From Enterobacter sp. JBIWA008 (GTDB lineage Bacteria; Pseudomonadota; Gammaproteobacteria; Enterobacterales; Enterobacteriaceae): DNA of 64,000 nucleotides. The notes beneath the pieces were generated by a model. The model was not told the origin of the DNA. It did no database searches and saw only the letters and a program-made list of their open reading frames with translations. Position numbers and translations under genes: made by a program. Location of the stretch: assembly GCF_019968765.1 (NCBI RefSeq), contig NZ_CP074149.1:1-64000 (forward strand), in the 5' to 3' direction. Below are positions 50,794-57,484 of this stretch, in pieces (position 1 is the first letter of the stretch; every line of letters begins with the position of its first letter).

Positions 50794-51747
50794 ATGTCGC
50801 TAATCAACGTCGCGATAGTCGCGGTAGACGGGTTCAGCCCGTTCCACTACTCCGTTCCCTGCATTCTTTTTGGCGATTCGGTCTCCGGAGAAAAACGCTT
50901 TAACGTGACGATCTGCGCCGAAACGCCGGGGTTCATCAGCTCAAAAGACGGATTTGCCCTCAACGCCACGCAGGATTTTACCGCCATTGGGCAGGCCGAT
51001 ATAGTCGTCGTTCCCTACTGGCAGCACGTTCTTGAGCGTCCGCCGCAGACGCTGCTCGACAGCCTGGTGCAGGCGAGAGACAACGGCGCGGAAATCGTCG
51101 GGCTGTGTCTGGGGTCGTTTGTGCTGGCCTATGCGGGGCTCCTCGACGGCAAGCGTGCGGCCACCCACTGGGAGTTCGAACATCAGTTCCAGTCCCTTTT
51201 CCCGAACGTTCAGCTGGATATTAATGCCCTTTACGTGGATGACGGCAATATCATCACCTCTGCCGGTACCGCGGCCGCGCTGGACTGCTGCCTGTATCTC
51301 ATTCGCCAGCGTTTTGGCAGCGTGGTCGCTAACCAGATTGCCCGTCGGATGATTGTCCCTCCCCACCGCGAGGGCGGGCAGGCGCAGTTCATCGCCCAGC
51401 CGGTACCCAAAGATACCCGCGACGGACGCATTAACTGCCTGATTGACTATCTTCAGCAGCACATCACCGAACCACATAGTCTGGACTCGCTGGCGGAGGT
51501 GGTTTCGATGAGCCGCCGCACCCTGACCCGTCACTTTATTAAAGCCACGGGGATGAGCGTCGCCGACTGGCTTACCGCCGAGCGCCTGCGGCGCAGCCAG
51601 ATCCTGCTTGAAGCCGGAAATATGCCGATTGAACGCGTGGCCGAGCTGGTGGGATTTAATTCCGCCGTCACCTGGCGACAGCAGTTTAAGGCGCGTTTTG
51701 GGGTCAGTCCGGCGGAGTGGCGTAAGACCTTTCGGACTCATTTGTAG
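50794..51747 (+). CDS. GlxA-type AraC-family regulator
   Basis: A 317-residue regulator with an N-terminal DJ-1/PfpI-like domain (about 1-190; GLCLGSFVLAYAGLLDGK carries the nucleophile-elbow Cys) and a C-terminal AraC domain (about 215-315; two helix-turn-helix units, SLDSLAEVVSMSRRTLTRHF and ERVAELVGFNSAVTWRQQF). It follows the MBL gene closely. Its stop codon TAG is part of the REP element at 51744. Confidence 0.9.
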   Translation: MSLINVAIVAVDGFSPFHYSVPCILFGDSVSGEKRFNVTICAETPGFISSKDGFALNATQDFTAIGQADIVVVPYWQHVLERPPQTLLDSLVQARDNGAEIVGLCLGSFVLAYAGLLDGKRAATHWEFEHQFQSLFPNVQLDINALYVDDGNIITSAGTAAALDCCLYLIRQRFGSVVANQIARRMIVPPHREGGQAQFIAQPVPKDTRDGRINCLIDYLQQHITEPHSLDSLAEVVSMSRRTLTRHFIKATGMSVADWLTAERLRRSQILLEAGNMPIERVAELVGFNSAVTWRQQFKARFGVSPAEWRKTFRTHL

Positions 51748-51774
51748 GCCGGGTAAGCGCAGCGCCACCCGGCG
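51744..51774. repeat. REP element containing a gene stop codon
   Basis: GTAGGCCGGGTAAGCGCAGC followed by GCCACCCGGCG. Its TAG at 51745-51747 is the stop codon of the GlxA-type gene, so the repeat insertion sets the C-terminus of that protein. The next gene (minus strand) ends at 51776. Confidence 0.85.
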
Positions 51775-51775
51775 T

Positions 51776-52864
51776 TTACCCCAGCCTCTCCACCCTCGTC
51801 TCCCCCTCCACCATCGACAGCTGATACAGCGAAAAAGACCGCTGCTTCTCAATCAACTGCGCCAGCTCCGGCGAGTGGCTGGTGAGCCAGATTTGCGAGT
51901 AGCGGCTGGCCTCGGCGATTAAGCTCGCCAGGGCGGGCAGCATCTGCGGGTGCAGGCTATTTTCCGGTTCGTTCAACGCGATAAACGCCGGTGGGCGCGG
52001 GCTTAACAGCGCTACCGCAAGGCACAGAAAGCGCAGGGTGCCGTCAGAGAACTCCGCTGGTTCCAGCGGTCTGCTCAGCCCCTCGCGCTGCATCATCATC
52101 CGGAAACGTCCGCCGGTGTTGTCGCTGTAAAACACGCAGCCGGGGAAGGCCTGGTCGAGGATGCGCATCAGCAGCAGCTCGTCGCCAATTTCGACGATGG
52201 TCTGAAACGCTGCCGCCAGGTTGGCACCGTCGCTGGCCAGCACCGGGGAGCGGAAACCGACCTGCGGGGCGCGCATTGCCGAGCCGGATGAGACGGAAAA
52301 CTCATGATAAAAGCGCCAGTTACGCAGAGACTCGCGCATCTGCGACACTTCCGGGTAAAGGTGCGGTTCGCCGAGTTGGCCGAATACCGATTCGTTCTCG
52401 TACAGCGTGCCGCTGTGGGTCACTTTCTCGTGATGCACGTTGTTCAGAAACACCGCCTGGTTCTTACGCTTCATCAGCTGTGACGAAGGCCGACGGTGCT
52501 GACTGCTCAGCCAGATGGACTCCTCTTTGATCACCGGATCGAGCTGAAACTGCGAGGGATAAGGCAGCTTCTCCACAAACCCGACCTGCAGCTCGTATTC
52601 GTAGGTCTCTGTTTCCACCGCCAGATTCATCCGCCGCAGCTGGTCGCTGCGGGTTTTGCCTGCCCAGAACACCTTCAGAATGCCGCCCTCGTTCGCCAGC
52701 GCCTGGGAAAACTGCCCCTGGGCGGCGCTGTGCATCAGGTGTATCGCCTTGTAAATATTGGATTTCCCGGTGCCGTTCGGCCCAAAGACGATGTTGAGCT
52801 GCTCCAGCTCCAGCGACATGTCGCGGATGGATCGGTAGTTTTGAATGTGCAGGGTGTTGATCAC
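51776..52864 (-). CDS. Standalone AAA-family (ABC-like) ATPase
   Basis: A 362-residue ATPase of the AAA_21/RecF-SMC-like group. Walker A GPNGTGKSN is near residues 28-36. An ABC-signature-like FSDGTLRFLCLAVALL precedes Walker B PAFIALNEPENSLHP, with the switch region LTSHSPELAQL after. The Walker B acidic pair reads NEPE rather than DEPE. No fused nuclease (no TOPRIM as in OLD) and no partner gene are seen. Function unknown; anti-phage or DNA-repair roles are known for relatives but cannot be assigned here. Confidence 0.85.
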   Translation of the reverse strand: MINTLHIQNYRSIRDMSLELEQLNIVFGPNGTGKSNIYKAIHLMHSAAQGQFSQALANEGGILKVFWAGKTRSDQLRRMNLAVETETYEYELQVGFVEKLPYPSQFQLDPVIKEESIWLSSQHRRPSSQLMKRKNQAVFLNNVHHEKVTHSGTLYENESVFGQLGEPHLYPEVSQMRESLRNWRFYHEFSVSSGSAMRAPQVGFRSPVLASDGANLAAAFQTIVEIGDELLLMRILDQAFPGCVFYSDNTGGRFRMMMQREGLSRPLEPAEFSDGTLRFLCLAVALLSPRPPAFIALNEPENSLHPQMLPALASLIAEASRYSQIWLTSHSPELAQLIEKQRSFSLYQLSMVEGETRVERLG

Positions 52865-52924
52865 AGGCAGGCCCCTTTTGCAGAATAAGCCTGTATATAA
52901 TCACAGTCTTTGAGATGAAATGCA

Positions 52925-52953
52925 AAAAAGAGACGACAGTGAGGATGTCGTCT
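52925..52953 (-). terminator. Terminator of the DUF523-DUF1722 gene
   Basis: On the minus strand AGACGACA-TCCTCAC-TGTCGTCT is followed by CTTTTTTGC: a perfect 8-bp stem and a T run. It lies 57 bp after the stop of the gene at 53010 and before the ATPase gene, so these two minus-strand genes are separate units. Confidence 0.82.
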
Positions 52954-53009
52954 AAACGGGGTACTGCTTTGGGCCTCTAAGGGTCAATGGGGCCTTCGCA
53001 TTTTTATGA

Positions 53010-53969
53010 TCACTTGACTGCCAGACGCAGACCCAAATCATCAGGATAGGGATCAAAGTAGTTTTGCGTCATCAGATACCGGTCGGGGTATTCGGCCAGG
53101 TAGTGCTTCAGCAGCGTAATCGGAGCGAGAATAGGCAACTGTCCGTTGCGATAGTGCAGGATCACGTCGCGCAGCTCGCCGCGCTGGCGGGTGTTCAGCT
53201 GGTTACGGAAATATCCCTGAATATGCATCAGCACGTTGGTGTGATTCTTCCGCGAGGCGGGTTTTTTCAGGATGGTCATCAGCTTTTCCCGGTACGCCAC
53301 GAAAAAGGCGTCCAGGTCTTCCCACTCGTGCAGCGAGGCAACGAACGGGCCGATTTCACGGTAGCCCGCCTGATGGTGCGCCAGCAGTTGCAATTTATAG
53401 CGGCTGTGGAAATCCAGCAGCGCGCGGCGCGTCAGACCTTTAGCGCGCAGCGTGTTTAGCTCGTGCAGGGCAAATACCCGCTCGATAAAGTTTTCCCGCA
53501 GCACCGGGTCGTGCAGCCGACCGTCTTCCTCGACGGGCAGCCACGGGTAGGTTTCAAGAAGGGCGGCGGTGAACAGCCCGACGCCCTCCTTGCGGCCCCG
53601 GTTGCCGTTTTCATCGTACAGCCGCACGCGTTCCAGGCCGCAGCTTGGGGATTTTGCACAGACGATAAATCCCGACAGATCGCCGATTTTTGGCAGATAG
53701 TCCGCCGTAAAGTTGGCCATTTTCTGCGTGAGGTCATCATGAGGCGGCTTGCTGAAACGGAGCTGCGTTTCGCCGCTGTCCGTCAGCGTCAGGCGTATGG
53801 CCGGCCGAGGGGTCGGCAGGCCGATGGCCATTTCCGGGCAGACGGGCCTGAAATTCACCCACTGGGCCAGCTCATCCATGACGAAGCCCATACGCTTGTG
53901 TCCGCCGTCAAAGCGAACGGCGGATCCGGTCAAACATCCGCTAATACCGAGTACAGGTTTCGTTGTCAT
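53010..53969 (-). CDS. DUF523-DUF1722 two-domain protein
   Basis: A 319-residue protein with an N-terminal DUF523 domain (about 1-150) and a C-terminal DUF1722/YbgA domain (about 185-305). DUF523 has Cys12 (ISGCLTG), Cys44 (VCPEMAIG), Cys104 and Cys110 (CAKSPSCGLERV). That spacing suits an iron-sulfur cluster, and the DUF523 family includes the 2-thiouracil desulfidase TudS. The YbgA half has QGYFRNQL and ILHYRNGQLPILAPITLLKHYL. The fused protein is not characterised; a thiopyrimidine or similar desulfuration role is only an inference. Confidence 0.83.
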   Translation of the reverse strand: MTTKPVLGISGCLTGSAVRFDGGHKRMGFVMDELAQWVNFRPVCPEMAIGLPTPRPAIRLTLTDSGETQLRFSKPPHDDLTQKMANFTADYLPKIGDLSGFIVCAKSPSCGLERVRLYDENGNRGRKEGVGLFTAALLETYPWLPVEEDGRLHDPVLRENFIERVFALHELNTLRAKGLTRRALLDFHSRYKLQLLAHHQAGYREIGPFVASLHEWEDLDAFFVAYREKLMTILKKPASRKNHTNVLMHIQGYFRNQLNTRQRGELRDVILHYRNGQLPILAPITLLKHYLAEYPDRYLMTQNYFDPYPDDLGLRLAVK

Positions 53970-54071
53970 GGTGTAGTCCTCCCGTTCATATAATTAAAAC
54001 TTACACAACATGACTAATTTGTCCAAGTATTAGCGGAACTATTTTTTTTATTCCTTTAGAATCAATGCGTC

Positions 54072-54485
54072 TTAGCTGCCCTTGTAGGTCGAGTAACCGT
54101 ACTGGCTCAGCAGAAGCGGGATGTGCAGCTTCTCGTTGGTGCGTGTCACGGTAAACAGCACCGGGATCTCCGGGAAGAATGAGTCCAGCTTTTTGCCGTG
54201 GAAGTAATCTGCGGTTTTGAAGGTCACTTTATACACGCCAGGCTGCATGTCCTGATCCTGCGGATAGAGCGATTTGATGCGGCCGTCGTGGTCGGTTTTG
54301 CCGCTGGCAATCGGGGTCCATTTGTCCTGCTGCTGTTTCTCCAGCGTAACGGTCACGTCTGATGGCGGCATCCCGGTTTGCTGGTCGAGGATGTGTACAC
54401 TCAGGGTGCCAGCAGGAGCGGCGCTAAAGGCAGCAGGGGCAAAGGCCATAGAGGCCAGGATGAGCAGAGGGGCAGTTTTTTTCAT
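54072..54485 (-). CDS. hiuH: 5-hydroxyisourate hydrolase (transthyretin-like)
   Basis: Hydrolyses 5-hydroxyisourate in the urate-to-allantoin route; the E. coli homologue is periplasmic. The 137-residue protein has a signal peptide (residues 1-21, ending AFSAAPA), LSVHILDQQTGMPPSDVTV with the conserved catalytic His, the middle GRIKSL segment and the C-terminal signature LLSQYGYSTYKGS. It stands alone; no urate oxidase is next to it. Confidence 0.94.
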   Translation of the reverse strand: MKKTAPLLILASMAFAPAAFSAAPAGTLSVHILDQQTGMPPSDVTVTLEKQQQDKWTPIASGKTDHDGRIKSLYPQDQDMQPGVYKVTFKTADYFHGKKLDSFFPEIPVLFTVTRTNEKLHIPLLLSQYGYSTYKGS

Positions 54486-54584
54486 GGTGTTTTCCTGTTG
54501 AGTTATTTGTCACAGGAAAACGTTAGCATCTGCGGCGCGGGAAAATATTCAACTTTTCGTGAAGATTCCCACAGCAGAAAATGA

Positions 54585-55310
54585 TCAGAGGATAATCACT
54601 TCAAGCGATACCTGCTGCTGCCACTGCTCCACCTGCTTTTTCCGCCCGGCGGTGAGTTTGCCGCTGGTGACCAGAAGCCATTTGCGCTCCGGGAAAATTT
54701 CCGGTGCCAGCGCGTCAGGCGGAACCGGCAGGATGTCGATTCGGTGGCCCTGCCCGGTGCGCGTGAGGGCTTCGAGCCAGATTTCGCACGGGTCGTTCAG
54801 GTGCCAGCCGCTAAGCAAAATGTTATCGCCCGGCGCTTTTTTATCGCCCTCGAGGCAAAACGAGGTGTAGGCCATGATGATGCCGTCGAGGATCGCGCGC
54901 AGGGTCATGGCGGCGGCGACGTTGGCCGAGACCTGGCTGCGCAGCGGGCGCAGCACGTTCGCGACCAGCTCCGGCCTTGGGTACTCGCGTCCGGCGTCAT
55001 AAATCATCTGGCGCAGGGACTCGACCTTGCCGTCCTGCAGGCGTTGCAGCATGTTCTGCTGCAGGGTTTGCCAGTTGTTGGTCCGTCCCGGCGTCGGGCG
55101 TTCCAGCAGCGGTTTGACCTGGCCAATCGGGACGCCCTTTTTGACCCAGTCGAGGATTTTCAGCGCCTGCTGGACGTCCGCATCGCTGTACTGGCGGTGG
55201 CCGCCTTCCGTGCGCTGTGGCTTGAGTAAACCATAGCGACGCTGCCACGCCCGCAGGGTGGTGGCGGTAATGCCGCTGAGTCTGGCGAATTCGCCGATGG
55301 AGTAAGCCAT
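54585..55310 (-). CDS. MerR-family regulator, MlrA/BluR-like
   Basis: A 241-residue regulator with an N-terminal MerR winged helix (YSIGEFARLSGITATTLRAWQRRYGLLKPQRTEGGHRQYSDAD, residues 3-45). The rest (about 80-240) is a B12-binding-fold-like domain of the MlrA/BluR group. E. coli MlrA controls csgD and biofilm formation and BluR responds to blue light through BluF. The sequence is near MlrA but distinct. It is divergent from blc, 118 bp apart, so it may control that lipocalin. Confidence 0.85.
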   Translation of the reverse strand: MAYSIGEFARLSGITATTLRAWQRRYGLLKPQRTEGGHRQYSDADVQQALKILDWVKKGVPIGQVKPLLERPTPGRTNNWQTLQQNMLQRLQDGKVESLRQMIYDAGREYPRPELVANVLRPLRSQVSANVAAAMTLRAILDGIIMAYTSFCLEGDKKAPGDNILLSGWHLNDPCEIWLEALTRTGQGHRIDILPVPPDALAPEIFPERKWLLVTSGKLTAGRKKQVEQWQQQVSLEVIIL

Positions 55311-55387
55311 GTCCGTGTCCAGAGTGGAGGAATACTCTCAATATACTACGAATTTTCCCGAACGGGATGAAGTGCCGAAACGGTGCA

Positions 55388-55395
55388 CTACACTT
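55388..55395 (+). promoter_or_regulatory. Likely sigma-S-type -10 of blc
   Basis: CTACACTT (55388-55395) resembles the sigma-S -10 CTATACT and lies about 32 bp upstream of the blc start. E. coli blc is sigma-S controlled. The palindrome TCCCGAACGGGA (55356-55367) lies just upstream and is a possible regulator site. Inference only. Confidence 0.4.
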
Positions 55396-55427
55396 AACAT
55401 CCAACCGTGCAAATGAAAGGAATTCTC

Positions 55428-55952
55428 ATGAAGCTATGGCCTGTTGTGACCGGTGTTGCTATTGCGCTGACGCTGGTCGCCTGTAAATCCCCTACGCCGC
55501 CGAAAGGCGTTCAGCCTATTACCAATTTTGACGCCAGCCGCTATCTCGGAAAATGGTACGAGGTCGCCCGTCTGGAAAACCGCTTTGAACGCGGGCTGGA
55601 GCAGGTGACCGCCACCTACGGCAAGCGCAGCGACGGCGGCATCAGCGTGCTCAACCGGGGTTACGATCCGGTGAAAAACAAGTGGAACGAGAGCGAGGGG
55701 AAAGCGTATTTCACCGGCGAGCCGACCACCGCCGCGCTGAAGGTGTCTTTCTTCGGCCCGTTCTACGGCGGCTATAACGTGATCAGGCTCGACGATAAGT
55801 ACCAGTACGCGCTGGTCAGCGGCCCAAACCGCGACTACCTGTGGATCCTGTCGCGCACGCCGACGATCCCGGATGCGGTGAAGCAGGATTACCTGAACAC
55901 CGCGCGCAGTCTGGGGTTCCGAACCGATCAGCTGGTGTGGGTGAAGCAGTAG
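55428..55952 (+). CDS. blc: Outer-membrane lipoprotein Blc (bacterial lipocalin)
   Basis: Lipid-binding lipocalin of the outer membrane. The 174-residue form starts at ATG 55428 after GAAAGGAAT. The signal peptide ends with LVAC (lipobox, Cys19). The lipocalin signature YLGKWYEVARLENRFERGL follows, and the FFGPFYGGYNVI and DYLWILSRTPT motifs are present. The stop lies only 3 bp before the stop of the convergent fimbrial tip gene. No intrinsic terminator fits between them. Confidence 0.95.
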   Translation: MKLWPVVTGVAIALTLVACKSPTPPKGVQPITNFDASRYLGKWYEVARLENRFERGLEQVTATYGKRSDGGISVLNRGYDPVKNKWNESEGKAYFTGEPTTAALKVSFFGPFYGGYNVIRLDDKYQYALVSGPNRDYLWILSRTPTIPDAVKQDYLNTARSLGFRTDQLVWVKQ

Positions 55953-55955
55953 CCC

Positions 55956-56969
55956 CTACTGGTAGGAAAACGTAATGCTGGCCAGCGCGTTGGCCGAGCC
56001 GGGGACCAGTTCGCCGGTTCGGATGTACTGCGCCTGGAACGGTAACGTGAGCGTCTGCGCCGCCGTGGTGCTCTGGATTAAGAACTGTCCGGTCGCACCC
56101 GCGGCCGAGCTGTCCGGCCCCATCATCAGCGGCCCGCTGCCGTTGTAGAAAAACTGCACCCCAACGCCGGACGCCGTGGAGTCTCCGGTCAGGGTCACCA
56201 CCGACGAGGTGTTCGACGGCGTGGTCTGATCGGTCATCACCGCATGAACCGCCACGTTCGCGTCGCAGGTCAGGCCGACGGTAAACGTCCCCGATGGCGA
56301 CGTGCTTCCCACCGTGGGCAGAGTGCGAATATCAATGGTGCCCAGCGCCACGCTGGCGTTTTTGCTGCCGACCGTACACCCGCTGGCGGTCACCGTGATG
56401 GTGGTCGGGCTGATGATGACCTGTGCCGTTTTCGTTTCGTTGTTATAGGCGGTGAGCACCGCGGCGTTGATAGTCGGGATGTTATAGACGCCGGATTTCA
56501 GGGCAGCACCGGTTTTAATAAAGGTGACCTTTGCAGACCATCCCAGATCCTGGGCAAACCCACTGGTGCCCTCTGCCGGGTAGCTTTGCGTGATACCGGT
56601 TTGCAGGGGGATATATTTTGTACTCTTAAAATCCTTCAGCCCGATGATATACCCCACGCCCGGTACGCCGGTCTCAAAAATGGTGTAATTCGCGCCGTCG
56701 ACGGTGACCGTCGCACCGCTTGAGATGGCGCTGCTGCTGGGCTGCAGCGTGCCTTTGCTGCAGGTAAAAATAAGCCCACACCAGAACACCTGCTGCACGC
56801 TGGCGGTGGCGCTCCAGGTCGAGCCGATTATACTGCCCGGCACCACGGAATCCGCTGGCCCGCTGTAGGTCATCGGCTGAGGTGAGAGCGTAATGTCCGA
56901 TTTCCAGTCCAGAGCCTGCACGCTGGCGCAGAAAAGTAATCCGCTGAGAAGAAACGCTAAACGCATCAT
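55956..56969 (-). CDS. Fimbrial tip adhesin
   Basis: A 337-residue (or 336) exported protein with a signal peptide ending SVQA. The N-terminal part (about 20-195) is a lectin-like domain of unknown specificity with few Cys (FWCGLIFTCSK). The C-terminal pilin domain (about 195-337) starts near ITVTASGCTVGSKNASVALGTIDI and ends ASITFSYQ, the donor-strand-complementation pilin ending. Two-domain structure and last position in the operon support the tip adhesin. The receptor cannot be read from the sequence. Confidence 0.85.
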   Translation of the reverse strand: MMRLAFLLSGLLFCASVQALDWKSDITLSPQPMTYSGPADSVVPGSIIGSTWSATASVQQVFWCGLIFTCSKGTLQPSSSAISSGATVTVDGANYTIFETGVPGVGYIIGLKDFKSTKYIPLQTGITQSYPAEGTSGFAQDLGWSAKVTFIKTGAALKSGVYNIPTINAAVLTAYNNETKTAQVIISPTTITVTASGCTVGSKNASVALGTIDIRTLPTVGSTSPSGTFTVGLTCDANVAVHAVMTDQTTPSNTSSVVTLTGDSTASGVGVQFFYNGSGPLMMGPDSSAAGATGQFLIQSTTAAQTLTLPFQAQYIRTGELVPGSANALASITFSYQ

Positions 56970-57484
56970 AGATACTCCGTTGTCCAGGTGGCGAGGGCTG
57001 ACACATCGCCGGCGCTCACCGGCGTAGCGGTGGCAACCAGCTGCGCGTAGAAGGTCATCTGTACGCTGTCATCCCCCGCCGTTCCGTATGCAGTGGTCTT
57101 TGTATTCAGGGGAATGAGTACGCTCTCTTTATCGAGGATCTGCACCGCCACGCCGGTAGCGCCACCGTCGGCAATTTTCAGCAGCTGCGGGTTGGCATCA
57201 TCCGGCGTACCGCTGAAGCGGATTTTTACGCCAGCAAACGTTGGCCCGCACGCTTCAAGCCTGAGCGTGAAGGGCGTTTTGATATTGCTGACGGCCCCGG
57301 CACGGCTGAACTGTTTAATACCAATGGTGCCCAGCGGCACGTTTTGCTCCCCGGAGTCCTGCGCCACCACGCAGGTGTTGCCGATCAAATTGCCGGTGAC
57401 GGAGACCAGCACGTCGTAGCCGCGAACGGGGAGCGTTAAAACCAGCAGCAGCGCAATGCAGCCGATCCGAAGCGTTACTGACAT
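56966..57484 (-). CDS. Minor fimbrial subunit
   Basis: A 172-residue pilin-like protein. The start is ATG 57484 (MSVTLRIGCIALLLVL), which overlaps the usher stop by 10 bp. A signal peptide is followed by a FimF/G-like pilin fold with GNLIGNTCVVAQDSG near the N-terminus, a second Cys in LEACGPTFAGVK, and the ending ATWTTEYL. Its stop overlaps the adhesin start by 4 bp. Probably an adaptor between the shaft and the tip. Confidence 0.85.
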   Translation of the reverse strand: MSVTLRIGCIALLLVLTLPVRGYDVLVSVTGNLIGNTCVVAQDSGEQNVPLGTIGIKQFSRAGAVSNIKTPFTLRLEACGPTFAGVKIRFSGTPDDANPQLLKIADGGATGVAVQILDKESVLIPLNTKTTAYGTAGDDSVQMTFYAQLVATATPVSAGDVSALATWTTEYL

